Shown one piece after another: positions 25,833-34,136 of a DNA stretch of 64,000 bases. The stretch's first letter is position 1. The number at the start of each line of letters is the position of its first letter. This DNA is from Alphaproteobacteria bacterium (lineage in GTDB: Bacteria > Pseudomonadota > Alphaproteobacteria > Kiloniellales > DSM-21159), in the NCBI GenBank assembly GCA_030433005.1, contig JAUILQ010000002.1:62001-126000 (forward strand). The letters run 5' to 3'. The translations under genes and the position numbers were made by a program. Below the pieces are notes generated by a model, which was given only the letters and a program-made list of their open reading frames with translations, was not told where the DNA came from and did not search any database.

Positions 25833-26414
25833 ATGAGCGCCAGCCAGACACGTCACAAGCCGACCCTCAGCGTCGAGCGGGCCGATGCCTTCCGGGGCGC
25901 GCAGCTGCACGAGCTCTGCGAGGCCGCCGAGGAGGCGATCGTCGACGGCGGCGGCTTCGGCTGGCTGTCGCCGCCGCCGCGGGCGACCATGGAAGCCTAC
26001 TGGAAGGGCGTGCTGCTGGTCCCGGAGCGCGAGCTCTTCCTGGGCAGCCTCGACGGCACCGTCGCCGGCTCCGCGCAGCTTCTGCATCCCTCGCCGAACC
26101 AGGAGGCGCAGCGTCACTGCGGCACGCTGACCACCTTCTTCGTGGCGCCCTGGGCGCGCGGCCACGGCCTCGCCCTGCGCCTCGTCCAGGCGGTCGAGGC
26201 GGCGGCGCGGCGCGCCGGCCTGCAGGTGCTCAACCTCGACGTCCGCGACACCCAGGCCCGGGCGATCGAGATCTACGACCAGCTCGGCTTCACCTGCTGG
26301 GGCGTGCACCCGCGCTACGTCTCGGTTGACGGCCAGTGGTTCACCGGCCGCTACTACTACAAGGACCTCGAGCCCGGCGAGGCGGAGGCGGGCCCGGCGC
26401 CGTCCGAGGGCTGA
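25833..26414 (+). CDS. GNAT-family N-acetyltransferase inside the his cluster
   Basis: A 193-residue acetyltransferase with the acetyl-CoA loop region in [12 protein letters not shown]-x-x-L (an R-G-x-G-like motif A) at about 104-118. The late A-x-x-I-Y-x-x-L-G-F segment is typical of motif B. The substrate is unknown. It lies between hisH and hisA with 54 and 76 bases on either side, in the same direction, so it is likely expressed with histidine genes. GCGGGAAG precedes the ATG at 25833. Nothing in the sequence links it to the histidine pathway itself. Confidence 0.9.
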   Translation: MSASQTRHKPTLSVERADAFRGAQLHELCEAAEEAIVDGGGFGWLSPPPRATMEAYWKGVLLVPERELFLGSLDGTVAGSAQLLHPSPNQEAQRHCGTLTTFFVAPWARGHGLALRLVQAVEAAARRAGLQVLNLDVRDTQARAIEIYDQLGFTCWGVHPRYVSVDGQWFTGRYYYKDLEPGEAEAGPAPSEG

Positions 26415-26490
26415 CCCGCCGGGTCGTCCCGCCGGCGCCCGCGCCGCACCTTCCGATCCCTCCTCGGATCCCGAAGAACGAGGGCACAGC

Positions 26491-27225
26491 ATGATTCTCT
26501 TCCCCGCCATCGACCTCAAGGACAACCAGGTCGTCCGCCTGCGCCTCGGCGAGATGGATCAGGCCACGGTGTTCAATCCCGACCCGGTCGCCCAGGCCGA
26601 GAGCTTCGCGCGGGCCGGCTTCGAGTGGCTGCACCTGATCGATCTCAACGGTGCCTTCGCCGGCCGCGCGATGCACGAGCCGGTCATCGAGTCGATCCTC
26701 TCGGCGACCCGCTTGCCGGTCCAGCTGGGCGGCGGCATCCGCAGCCTCGAGCGCATCGAGCGCTGGCTGGAGATCGGCGTGAATCGCGTCGTGCTGGGCA
26801 CCGTCGCGGTCAAGGATCCCGACCTGGTCAAGGAGGCCTGCCGGCGCTTTCCCGGCCGCATCGTCGTCGGCGTCGACGCCAAGGGCGGCCGGGTCGCGGT
26901 CGAGGGCTGGGCCGAGGTCAGCGACCTCGCCGCACCCGAGCTCGCCAAGCGCTTCGAGGACGCCGGCGTCGCGGCGCTGCTCTACACCGACATCGACCGC
27001 GACGGCGTGCTCGCCGGCGTCAACGTCGAGTCGACGGTCGAGCTGGCGCAGGCGACGCGCCTGCCGGTCATCGCCTCGGGCGGCGTCGCCTCGCTCGACG
27101 ACCTCGCCGAGCTGATGGTCCACGAGGAGGACGGCATCTGCGGCGTGGTCTGCGGGCGCGCGCTCTACGACGGCCGCATCGACCCGGCCCAGGCCCTGGC
27201 GCTGCTCGCCGGCGGCGAGCCGTAG
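26491..27225 (+). CDS. hisA: ProFAR isomerase HisA
   Basis: A 244-residue (beta/alpha)8 enzyme that converts ProFAR to PRFAR in histidine synthesis. Catalytic Asp8 lies in P-A-I-D-L-K, the second conserved aspartate is Asp129 in V-G-V-D-A-K-G-G, and the phosphate loops L-G-G-G-I-R and A-S-G-G-V-A are present. The ATG at 26491 is preceded by GAGGG at 26480-26484. After its stop comes a perfect 33-bp inverted repeat before hisF begins, which could affect expression of the distal his genes. Confidence 0.97.
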   Translation: MILFPAIDLKDNQVVRLRLGEMDQATVFNPDPVAQAESFARAGFEWLHLIDLNGAFAGRAMHEPVIESILSATRLPVQLGGGIRSLERIERWLEIGVNRVVLGTVAVKDPDLVKEACRRFPGRIVVGVDAKGGRVAVEGWAEVSDLAAPELAKRFEDAGVAALLYTDIDRDGVLAGVNVESTVELAQATRLPVIASGGVASLDDLAELMVHEEDGICGVVCGRALYDGRIDPAQALALLAGGEP

Positions 27226-27247
27226 TTTCCCGAGGCGCTGACGCGCC

Positions 27248-27329
27248 CGGCTCCGGCCCGCTCCCCCACCCGGCCACCCATTCCAGGATACTGACGTGGG
27301 TGGCCGGGTGGGGGAGCGGGCCGGAGCCG
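27248..27329. repeat. 82-bp palindromic repeat, copy 1 (between hisA and hisF)
   Basis: Two arms of 33 bases (27248-27280 and 27297-27329) are perfect inverted repeats around a 16-base loop. A second copy in the opposite orientation lies at 53761-53842, and the non-palindromic loop is conserved at 15 of 16 positions. It behaves like a short mobile or REP-like palindromic element. It ends 21 bases before the hisF ATG. Confidence 0.9.
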
Positions 27330-27350
27330 CCCAGATCCGAAAGGCGGCTA

Positions 27351-28148
27351 ATGCTCAAGATGCGCGTGATTCCCTGCCTCGACGTCAAGGACGGCCGCGT
27401 CGTCAAGGGCATCAACTTCGTCGGCCTGCGCGACGCCGGCGATCCCGTGGAGCAGGCCACGGTCTACGACGCCGCCGGCGCCGACGAGCTCTGCTTCCTC
27501 GACATCACGGCGAGCCACGAGGAGCGCGGCATCCTGCTCGACGTCGTGCGCGCGACCGCCGAGCGCTGCTTCATGCCGCTGACCGTCGGCGGCGGCGTGC
27601 GCACGCTCGAGGACATCCGCCGGCTGCTGCTGGCCGGCGCCGACAAGGTCTCGATCAACACCGCGGCGGTGAAGGATCCGGACTTCGTGCGCGCCGCCGC
27701 CCACAAGTTCGGTACCCAGTGCATCGTCGTCGCCGTCGACGCCAAGCGTGTCGGGGACGGCGATCACGGCGAGGGGCGGTTCGAGATCTTCACCCACGGC
27801 GGGCGCAACGCCACCGGGCTCGACGCCGTCGACTGGGCCCGGCGCATGGTCGCGTACGGCGCCGGCGAAATCCTGCTGACCTCGATGGACCGCGACGGCA
27901 CCAAGCAGGGCTTCAACATCCCGCTGACCCGGGCGGTCGCCGACGCGGTCACCGTCCCGGTCATCGCCTCCGGCGGCGCCGGCACCGCCGAGCACATGGT
28001 CGAGGGCATCCGCGACGGCCACGCCACCGCGGTGCTGGCCGCCTCGATCTTCCACTACGGCGAGCTCTCGATCGCCGAGGTCAAGCAGGCGATGGCCGCG
28101 GCCGGCCTGCCGGTGCGCCCGGTCGAGCTCTGCGGAGAAATCGCATGA
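27351..28148 (+). CDS. hisF: Imidazole glycerol phosphate synthase, cyclase subunit
   Basis: A 265-residue (beta/alpha)8 protein that uses HisH-derived ammonia to turn PRFAR into imidazole glycerol phosphate and AICAR. The catalytic Asp11 in C-L-D-V-K and Asp130 in V-A-V-D-A-K-R fall at the same numbers as in the well-studied Thermotoga enzyme. L-T-V-G-G-G-V-R and A-S-G-G-A-G phosphate loops are present. The start is the ATG at 27351 just after the palindromic repeat, with an AAGG sequence a few bases upstream. It overlaps hisE by four bases (ATGA). A longer frame upstream reads through the repeat and was discarded. Confidence 0.98.
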   Translation: MLKMRVIPCLDVKDGRVVKGINFVGLRDAGDPVEQATVYDAAGADELCFLDITASHEERGILLDVVRATAERCFMPLTVGGGVRTLEDIRRLLLAGADKVSINTAAVKDPDFVRAAAHKFGTQCIVVAVDAKRVGDGDHGEGRFEIFTHGGRNATGLDAVDWARRMVAYGAGEILLTSMDRDGTKQGFNIPLTRAVADAVTVPVIASGGAGTAEHMVEGIRDGHATAVLAASIFHYGELSIAEVKQAMAAAGLPVRPVELCGEIA

Positions 28149-28486
28149 GCACACAAGGCGAGGAGACGGCGGCGGTCCTGGAGCGGCTGTTCGCGACCAT
28201 CGAGGCGCGCAAGGGCGCCGACCCCGGCAGCTCCTACACCGCCAAGCTGTTCCACAAGGGCCCCAAGAAGATCGCCCAGAAGCTCGGCGAAGAGGCGGTC
28301 GAGACGGTCATCGCGGCGACCGCCGAGGGCCGCGACGAGCTGGCCGCCGAGAGCGCCGACCTGCTCTACCACCTGCTGGTGCTGTGGTCGGCGCACGGCT
28401 TGCGCCCCGAGGAGGTCTGGGCCAGATTGGCCGCGCGCGAGGGCGTCTCCGGCGTTGCCGAGAAGGCCGCCCGCAAACGCGACTGA
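28145..28486 (+). CDS. hisE: Phosphoribosyl-ATP diphosphatase
   Basis: A 113-residue all-alpha NTP pyrophosphohydrolase that splits PR-ATP to PR-AMP, the second step of histidine synthesis. The E-E-A-V-E-T (residues 49-54) and E-S-A-D-L-L-Y-H metal-binding segments characteristic of HisE/MazG-like proteins are clear. The start overlaps the hisF stop. As in most alphaproteobacteria hisE is separate from hisI, which is not in this window. The HIT gene follows after 51 bases, completing the usual hisA-hisF-hisE-HIT order. Confidence 0.97.
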   Translation: MSTQGEETAAVLERLFATIEARKGADPGSSYTAKLFHKGPKKIAQKLGEEAVETVIAATAEGRDELAAESADLLYHLLVLWSAHGLRPEEVWARLAAREGVSGVAEKAARKRD

Positions 28487-28537
28487 GGCGCCAGGGCGAC
28501 GGACGTCAGGGCAAACGGGCAGAGCAACGGGGCACGC

Positions 28538-28909
28538 ATGGCCGGCTACGACCAGAACAACGTCTTCGCCAAGATCCTGCGCGGCGAGATCCCCTGCAAG
28601 AAGCTGCTCGAGAGCGAGCACGCCCTGGCCTTCCACGACATCGCCCCGCAGGCCCCGGTCCACGTGCTGGTCATCCCGAAGGGCAGCTACGTCTCCTCGG
28701 CCGACTTCTTCGGCACGGCGAGCGACGCCGAGATCGCCGGCTTCTGCCGCACCGTGGCCCAGGCCGCCGAGCAGCTCGGCGTCGTCGAGCAGGGCTACCG
28801 CATCCTCGCCAACCACGGCGCCGACGCCCACCAGGAGGTGCCGCACTTCCACGTGCACATCTTCGCCGGGCGCGACCTCGGCCGCATGATCAAGCCGCCG
28901 GAGAAGTAG
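28538..28909 (+). CDS. HIT-family (HinT-like) nucleotide hydrolase
   Basis: A 123-residue histidine triad protein. The active-site H-F-H-V-H with His103, His105 and His107 matches the H-x-H-x-H signature, and the N-terminal F-x-K-I-L-R-G-E-I-P-C-K segment fits the HINT branch. Such enzymes hydrolyse phosphoramidates and AMP-lysine-type adducts. It follows hisE, a frequent neighbour in alphaproteobacteria. Its last 20 bases overlap the 3' end of the convergent DUF6314 gene, an uncommon arrangement in a window with otherwise short spacers. Confidence 0.93.
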   Translation: MAGYDQNNVFAKILRGEIPCKKLLESEHALAFHDIAPQAPVHVLVIPKGSYVSSADFFGTASDAEIAGFCRTVAQAAEQLGVVEQGYRILANHGADAHQEVPHFHVHIFAGRDLGRMIKPPEK

Positions 28910-29399
28910 CGGCCGTTTCGGGCGTCGCCTCCGCGCGTCGGTATCGGCTCTCCAGGCGATAGGCCTTGCGCGGCCCCTCGACCCGCTGGACCACGGTGAA
29001 GCCGCCGTCCGGCAGGAAGCGGTAGGTGCCGAGATAGCGATCCGCGCCGCAGAGGTGTTCCGCCCCGCCGAAAAGCAGGCCGCCGGCGTCGCGGCTCAGC
29101 ACGACCTCCTGGAAGACACGCGCCGGCGCCTCGGCGAACAGCACGGCGAAGCCCTGCGGCCGCGCGGCGAAGAGATAGCGCAGCCCGGCCCGGAAGGCGC
29201 CGGCACCGAGGTGCAGAAGTCCCTCCTCCCGATAGGCGAGACCCCCCGCCGCCGCCGCGAAGCGGGCGGCGCCTTCGAAGCGGCCGCGCTGGGCCGGGTC
29301 GGGGCTCTCGATCCGCCGGTCCAGCCGCCAGTTGCCGGCCAGTGCGGCGAGCAGCGCGCCCGCCTCGGGCCAGGCCGCGCCGGCCGGCGACCGCGCCAC
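28890..29399 (-). CDS. DUF6314 family protein
   Basis: Predicted 169 residues. The family assignment rests on the pattern L-A-G-N-W-x-L-x-R near the start, F-x-G-x-A-x-F, the Y-R-E-E-G-x-L segment, D-x-Y-x-G-x-Y-R-F in the middle, and V-x-G-P-R-K-A-Y at the end. The function is unknown. I place the start at the GTG at 29399, six bases after GAGG (29406-29409), which overlaps the stop of the ion channel gene. The two are therefore probably translated together. The 3' end overlaps the HIT gene by 20 bases on the opposite strand. Confidence 0.75.
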   Translation of the reverse strand: MARSPAGAAWPEAGALLAALAGNWRLDRRIESPDPAQRGRFEGAARFAAAAGGLAYREEGLLHLGAGAFRAGLRYLFAARPQGFAVLFAEAPARVFQEVVLSRDAGGLLFGGAEHLCGADRYLGTYRFLPDGGFTVVQRVEGPRKAYRLESRYRRAEATPETAATSPAA

Positions 29400-29407
29400 G
29401 CCGCGCC

Positions 29408-30259
29408 TCAGCCCGTTCCGCCGGGTCGCCCCTCCGGCCCCCGGAGCGCGGCGACCTCGGCGCGCAGCTCGCGCAGCTCGGCCAGGATCGTCTCGCTGTC
29501 GGCGCGCTGGGCGGCGCGCTGCTCGGCCCGCTCCTCCTCCAGGTCGGCGTCGTGCTGGCTCTGCATGGCGTTGACGATGATCGCGATGAACAGGTTCAGC
29601 ACGGTGAAGGAGGTCGTCAGGATGAAGGGCACGAAGAAGGCCCAGGCCGCCGGATAGACCTCCATGACCGGGCGCACGATGCCCATCGACCAGCTCTCCA
29701 GGGTCATGATCTGGAACAGGCTGTAGGCCGAGGCGCCGATCGTGCCGAACCACTCGGGAAAGGCTGAGCCGAACAGCTTCGTCGCCATCACCGCGAAGAC
29801 GTAGTAGATCAGCGACAGCAGCGCGACGATCGAGCCCATGCCGGGGATCGCCGAGAGCAGCGCCTGGACGACCCGGCGCATCGAGGGCACCGCCGAGATC
29901 AGGCGCAGCACGCGCAGCACCCGGAGCGCGCGCAGGATCGAGAGGTTGCCGGTCGCCGGCAGCAGCGCGATGCCGACGACCAGGCTGTCGAACAGGTTCC
30001 AGGGGTCGCGGAAGAAGCGCAGGCCGTAGGCGACCAGCTTGAGCGCCAGCTCGGCGACGAAGACCGCCAGGATCACCTTGTCGATCGCGAGCAGCAGCGG
30101 CCCGGCCTCGGCCATCGCCGTCTCGCTGGTCTCCAGGCCCAGGGTCACCGCGTTGACCACGATCAGCCCGGCGATCGCCAGCTGGAAGCTGCGCCGCTCG
30201 ACCAGCCGCCGCAGCCGCGCGCGCAGTCCGTCTTCCCCCGACCCCATCACCGCTGTCAT
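29408..30259 (-). CDS. Bacterial voltage-gated sodium channel (NaChBac-type)
   Basis: A 283-residue six-helix cation channel. The S4 sensor has arginines every third residue (R110, R113, R116, R119) in the L-R-A-L-R-V-L-R-V-L-R run. The pore has the selectivity filter T-L-E-S-W-S at 186-191, the sodium-type filter of NaChBac homologues. After S6 comes a charged coiled-coil-like C-terminal tail (235-275), as in tetrameric BacNav channels. GAGGAG lies four bases before the ATG. In marine and alkaliphilic bacteria such channels link sodium entry to motility and pH homeostasis; nothing nearby indicates which applies here. The downstream DUF6314 gene is co-directional and starts nine bases away. 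Confidence 0.92.
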   Translation of the reverse strand: MTAVMGSGEDGLRARLRRLVERRSFQLAIAGLIVVNAVTLGLETSETAMAEAGPLLLAIDKVILAVFVAELALKLVAYGLRFFRDPWNLFDSLVVGIALLPATGNLSILRALRVLRVLRLISAVPSMRRVVQALLSAIPGMGSIVALLSLIYYVFAVMATKLFGSAFPEWFGTIGASAYSLFQIMTLESWSMGIVRPVMEVYPAAWAFFVPFILTTSFTVLNLFIAIIVNAMQSQHDADLEEERAEQRAAQRADSETILAELRELRAEVAALRGPEGRPGGTG

Positions 30260-30359
30260 GACGCTCCTCGGCCCTTCCCTGTCGCCCCGTCAGCGAGGCG
30301 ACGCGACGGGAAAGTGACCGCGCCGGGCCGCCAGTTCAAGGCGCTCTGCTGCGCCCGCC

Positions 30360-31880
30360 CTACCCCGCCCCCGGCAGCACCCGCCGATAGCCCAGCGCCT
30401 CGGCGACCTGCAGGCGGGTGACCGGGCCGCCGCCCTCGAGGTCGGCCAGGGTGCGCGCGACGCGCAGGACGCGGTGGTAGCCGCGCGCCGAGAGCTTGAG
30501 GCGCTCGGCGGCCTGGGACAGCAGCGCGCGGCCGGCGGCGTCGGGCTCGGCGATGCGCTCGAGCAGCTTGCCGTCGGCCTCGGCGTTGCTGCCGAGACCC
30601 GGCTCGCCGAGCTCGTCGAAGCGCGCCCGCTGGATCGCGCGGGCGGCGGCGACCCTTGCCGCGACCGCCGCCGAGCCCTCGGCCGGCGGCGGCAGCGCCA
30701 GGTCGGCGGCGCCGACCGCCGGCACCTCGACGACCAGGTCGATGCGGTCGAATAGCGGCCCGGAGATGCGGCTCTGGTAGTCCTGGGCGCAGCGCGGCGC
30801 CTGGCGGCAGGCCAGGCCCGGGTCGCCGAGGTGGCCGCAGCGGCAGGGGTTCATCGCCGCGACCAGCTGGAAGCGCGCCGGGTAGCGCACGTGGGCGGCG
30901 GCGCGCGCGACGCTGACCCGGCCGCTCTCGAGCGGCTGCCGGAGCGATTCCAGGGTGGCCCGCTGGAACTCCGGCAGCTCGTCCAGGAACAGCACGCCGT
31001 GATGGGCCAGGCTGATCTCGCCGGGCCGGGCGCGCTGGCCGCCGCCGACCAGCGCCGGCAGCGAGGCCGAGTGGTGCGGGTCGCGGAACGGGCGGCGGCG
31101 CAGCAGCGCGCCGTTCTCCAGCCGCCCGGCGACCGAGTGGACCATCGAGACCTCCAGCGCCTCGGCCGGCGACAGCGGCGGCAGCAGGCCGGGCAGGCGC
31201 TGCGCCAGCATCGACTTGCCGCTGCCCGGCGGGCCGACCATCAGCAGGTTGTGGCCGCCGGCGGCGGCGACCTCCAGGGCGCGCTTGGCGCTCTCCTGGC
31301 CCTTGATGTCGGCGAGGTCGGGGATCTGGCCGGACGGCTCGGCGACGCGCGGCTTCGGCGGGCTCAGCACCTGGTCGCCCTTGAGGTGGTTGACCAGCGC
31401 GATCAGCGAGTCCGGCGCCAACACCTCCAGGCCCTCGGCCCAGGCCGCCTCCGGGCCCTGCGCGCGCGGCACCACCAGGACGCGCTCGCTGGCCGAGGCG
31501 TGCAGCGCCGCCGGCAGCACGCCGGCGACCGGCGCCAGGCGGCCGTCCAGCGACAGCTCGCCGAGCGCCAGCAGCCCGGCCGCCTCGTCGGCCGGCAGCA
31601 CGCCGACCGCGGCCATCAGGGCCAGCGCGATCGGCAGGTCGTAGTGGCTGCCCTCCTTCAGGAGGTCGGCCGGCGCCAGGTTGACGACGATGCGCTCGCT
31701 CGGCAGCGCCAGGCCGATCGCCTCCAGCGCGCCGCGCACCCGCTCGCGGCTCTCGGCGACCGCCTTGTCGGCGAGGCCGACGATCAGGAAGTTCGGCAGC
31801 CCGCCGCCGACGCGCACCTGGACGTCGACGTCGACCACCTCGATGCCCTGGAAGGCCACCGTCCCGACCCGCGCGACCAT
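30360..31880 (-). CDS. comM: YifB/ComM family AAA+ ATPase (Mg chelatase-like)
   Basis: A 506-residue protein. The N-terminal S5-like domain (1-170) includes V-V-N-L-A-P-A-D-L-K/L-K-E-G. The AAA+ core has Walker A G-P-P-G-S-G-K-S at 216-223 and Walker B in V-L-F-L-D-E-L-P-E-F, and the C-terminal helical domain has the S-A-R-G-Y-H-R-V-L-R-V-A-R-T-x-A-D-L segment. The N-P-C-x-C-G segment before the last third matches the family. In naturally transformable bacteria ComM is a hexameric helicase aiding branch migration; it is also present in non-transformable species. It diverges from a TetR gene across 204 bases. Confidence 0.95.
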   Translation of the reverse strand: MVARVGTVAFQGIEVVDVDVQVRVGGGLPNFLIVGLADKAVAESRERVRGALEAIGLALPSERIVVNLAPADLLKEGSHYDLPIALALMAAVGVLPADEAAGLLALGELSLDGRLAPVAGVLPAALHASASERVLVVPRAQGPEAAWAEGLEVLAPDSLIALVNHLKGDQVLSPPKPRVAEPSGQIPDLADIKGQESAKRALEVAAAGGHNLLMVGPPGSGKSMLAQRLPGLLPPLSPAEALEVSMVHSVAGRLENGALLRRRPFRDPHHSASLPALVGGGQRARPGEISLAHHGVLFLDELPEFQRATLESLRQPLESGRVSVARAAAHVRYPARFQLVAAMNPCRCGHLGDPGLACRQAPRCAQDYQSRISGPLFDRIDLVVEVPAVGAADLALPPPAEGSAAVAARVAAARAIQRARFDELGEPGLGSNAEADGKLLERIAEPDAAGRALLSQAAERLKLSARGYHRVLRVARTLADLEGGGPVTRLQVAEALGYRRVLPGAG

Positions 31881-31968
31881 GCCCGCCCCTTTCCCCGATG
31901 CCTCGCGCCGACGTTCCCGCCCTGTTCACGGCCAGTCTAGAGGTTGCGACCCTGCGCGCAAGGGTTGG

Positions 31969-32001
31969 GATCGCGCGGCCGCCGGACTGGGCCGCGCGAT
32001 C
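31969..32001. repeat. Perfect 12-bp inverted repeat upstream of the TetR gene
   Basis: Arms 31969-31980 and 31990-32001 are perfect inverted repeats around nine bases. It lies in the 204-base divergent space between comM and the TetR gene. It could be a hairpin or an operator; the arms are longer than usual for TetR operators. Confidence 0.5.
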
Positions 32002-32084
32002 GGGGGCCGGGGGCGGCGGGGGCAAGAAGACGGCTGCCGTCGCCGCCTGCGACGACGTAGACTGGCGGGCGAGGGGGACAGCGG

Positions 32085-32735
32085 ATGGCGGACAGCAGCA
32101 GGGCGGCCCCCGGCGGGGCCCGGACGGCAGGACCGAGGCGGGCGACCAAGGCGCCGCGCACCAAACCGGCGGAGGTCCGGCGCGCCGAGCTGATGGCAGC
32201 GGCGGAGCGCCTGTTCCTGAGCCAGGGCGTCGAGGCGACGACGGTCGCCCAGATCACCCGGGCGGCCGGCGTCGCCAAGGGCAGCTTCTACCTGCAGTTC
32301 ACGACCAGGGACGAGCTGCTGTCGGCGCTGCGCCGGCGCTTCCTGGACGACTATCTGGAGGAGCTCGACGCCGTCGTCGGCGAGGTCCCGGAAGACCACC
32401 ACGCCGCGCGGCTGGCGGTCTGGACGGCGGTCACGCTCTCGGTCTTCCTCGACGGCGCGGCGCAGCGCGGGCTGCTGTTCGCGGCGCCCGGCGACTATGC
32501 CGCGCCGACCCCCGCGTCACCCGGCGGCGGCAACGGCGCGGTCGAGCGGCTGACGGCGCTGCTCGAGGCCGGCGCGCGGGCCGGCACTTGGCGCCTGCCG
32601 GCGGCCCGCGCGACGGCGGTTTTCCTGTTCCACGGCCTGCTCGGCCTGCTCGACGACCGGGCCGGCGTCGACCGCGAGGCGCTCGAGGAGGCGGCGATGG
32701 CGCTGGTCGAGCGGCTGGTGCTCGCCTCCGACTGA
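32085..32735 (+). CDS. TetR/AcrR-family transcriptional regulator
   Basis: A 216-residue repressor-type protein. After a 35-residue basic tail comes the TetR helix-turn-helix with A-A-E-R-L-F-x-x-x-G-V-E-A-T-T-V-A-Q-I and G-V-A-K-G-S-F-Y-x-x-F at about 38-75. The C-terminal ligand-binding half is Ala/Leu-rich and gives no hint of the inducer. The gene is monocistronic, divergent from comM and convergent with the PAS gene (21 bases). TetR proteins usually regulate adjacent genes. The inverted repeat at 31969-32001 is a possible but unproven site. Confidence 0.92.
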   Translation: MADSSRAAPGGARTAGPRRATKAPRTKPAEVRRAELMAAAERLFLSQGVEATTVAQITRAAGVAKGSFYLQFTTRDELLSALRRRFLDDYLEELDAVVGEVPEDHHAARLAVWTAVTLSVFLDGAAQRGLLFAAPGDYAAPTPASPGGGNGAVERLTALLEAGARAGTWRLPAARATAVFLFHGLLGLLDDRAGVDREALEEAAMALVERLVLASD

Positions 32736-32756
32736 TCGCGGCAGCGGGGGCGGTGC

Positions 32757-33392
32757 TCAGGACAGGGTCGCGACCCGCTCGCCGCTCTCGTCCTCGACCC
32801 AGCCGCGCTCGCCGTCCCTGGGCCGCAGGCACCAGATCGTGGTGATCTGCTGGGGCTCGGACAGGGCGGCGGAGGGTACCAGGGCGTAGACGGTGGCGCC
32901 GATCACGATGGCACAGCCGCTCTCGCGGTCGACCGCGGGCAGGATCACCCGCTCGCCGCGGAAGGTGCGGTCGTTGCGCAGGTAGACGAGGCCGCTGGTG
33001 TGCAGCAGCGCCGGCGCGTCGACGACCGTCGCGTAGCGGCGCTGGACGATGGTCAGGCCCGGCTCCGGAATGATCTCGTCGAGGTGCCAGCCCGCGAGGT
33101 TGCGCTTGTAGATGTCGTTGATCCGCTCGCCCGCCAGGCGATAGCGGAAGCGCTGCCCGCCGGGGTCGCGCTCGCAGGTCCAGAGGTGCGGCAGCGCCGG
33201 TCCCAGATCGACCGGGTCGACCGCGCGGCGCTCCGGCGGGTCGCCGCCCTGCCAGGCCGCCTGCCAGACCTCGAGCACGCGGCGCAGGACCGGCTCCTGC
33301 GGGGCGATGCCGACCGGGCTCGGCCGCTCCGCACGCTCGGCGGGGCGTTCGGGCGGACGGTCGTCGGGCCGGTGGTCCGGGCCCTCGTGCAT
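32757..33392 (-). CDS. PAS domain protein (PAS_5 family)
   Basis: Predicted 211 residues. After a Pro/Arg/Glu-rich N-terminus comes a domain with the L-P-H-L-W-x-C-E-R segment, F-R-Y-R-L-A-G-E-x-I-N and Y-K-R-N-L-x-G-W, which matches the PAS_5 family common in Rhodospirillales. These are single-domain PAS-like proteins without an output domain and with unknown ligands. The ATG at 33392 follows AGGAG by nine bases. Another ATG at 33401, directly after the AGGAG, has poor spacing, and the longer frame to 33437 lacks a site. No transmembrane segment. Confidence 0.8.
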   Translation of the reverse strand: MHEGPDHRPDDRPPERPAERAERPSPVGIAPQEPVLRRVLEVWQAAWQGGDPPERRAVDPVDLGPALPHLWTCERDPGGQRFRYRLAGERINDIYKRNLAGWHLDEIIPEPGLTIVQRRYATVVDAPALLHTSGLVYLRNDRTFRGERVILPAVDRESGCAIVIGATVYALVPSAALSEPQQITTIWCLRPRDGERGWVEDESGERVATLS

Positions 33393-33532
33393 CGGCGTCA
33401 TCTCCTGAGCTGGAGCGGGAACGGAGGCAGGTCGCACGCCAGAACGCGCGGCGGGCGTGCGCCCAGTGAAGGCCTCGGCCGGGCGGTCGTCAACCGACGG
33501 CTGCCGTGCCGGCGGCCCCGCGGGTCAACGGC

Positions 33533-34033
33533 TCAGGCCACCCAGAGATCCCGGGCCTTGTGCCAGCCCTCGATGGATTCCTCGGGATAGCCGTCGAAGC
33601 AGAGGTCGTCGGGGGCGACCTGCGGCACCACCCAGTCCGGCTTGTCGGCGAGCAGGATGTGCACCGTCTGCGGCGGCACCGGCAGCGGGCTGTCGATGGC
33701 CGAGGCCAGCGGATGCACCAGCTCCGGCCAGGTCGGGTCGTAGAGCCAGAGCGCGCTGGCGCAATGCCGGCAGAAGTTGCGCTCGCCGCTGCTGATCTCG
33801 CAGCGCCCGCCGCGGTCGATCTCGGCACGGTAGACCGACAGCGCGTCGCGGCCCTCGCGGCCGCCGATCTCCAGCGTCTCGTTGAGGCCGGCCAGGTTGA
33901 TGGCGTAGCCGCCGCCGCCGGCGGTCTTGCGGCAGATGCTGCAGTAGCAGCGCATGTAGGGATGCGGCGTGTGGCTCTTCACGCTGAAGCGCACGGCGCC
34001 GCAGCGGCAGCTGCCGTCGAGGGTGGTCGGCAT
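33533..34033 (-). CDS. GFA-family zinc protein (glutathione-dependent formaldehyde-activating-like)
   Basis: A 166-residue Mss4-like zinc fold. Cysteines fall in C-x-C (9, 11), C-x-C-x-x-C (29, 31, 34) and C-x-x-C (88, 91), the arrangement of the GFA family. The reference member, Gfa, was reported to speed condensation of formaldehyde with glutathione, but most members are uncharacterised. It lies between the PAS and glutathione synthase genes, on the same strand, 103 bases downstream of gshB. GGGAGA precedes the ATG. The neighbouring gshB is compatible with a glutathione link but does not prove it. Confidence 0.9.
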   Translation of the reverse strand: MPTTLDGSCRCGAVRFSVKSHTPHPYMRCYCSICRKTAGGGGYAINLAGLNETLEIGGREGRDALSVYRAEIDRGGRCEISSGERNFCRHCASALWLYDPTWPELVHPLASAIDSPLPVPPQTVHILLADKPDWVVPQVAPDDLCFDGYPEESIEGWHKARDLWVA

Positions 34034-34136
34034 CGCAGAATCTCCCGCTTTCCGGTGCCAGCCTGAGGTGGCGACGGCGAACGCCGCTTGCCAGGGGGCG
34101 CGTGCGCGCCCGGCTTCCCGCTGTTCCGGCTGCCGG

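Noticed and set aside
26625-27350. Extension of hisF through hisA and the palindromic repeat
   Set aside because: The family N-terminus begins at the ATG at 27351; the upstream part is an alternative frame of hisA.
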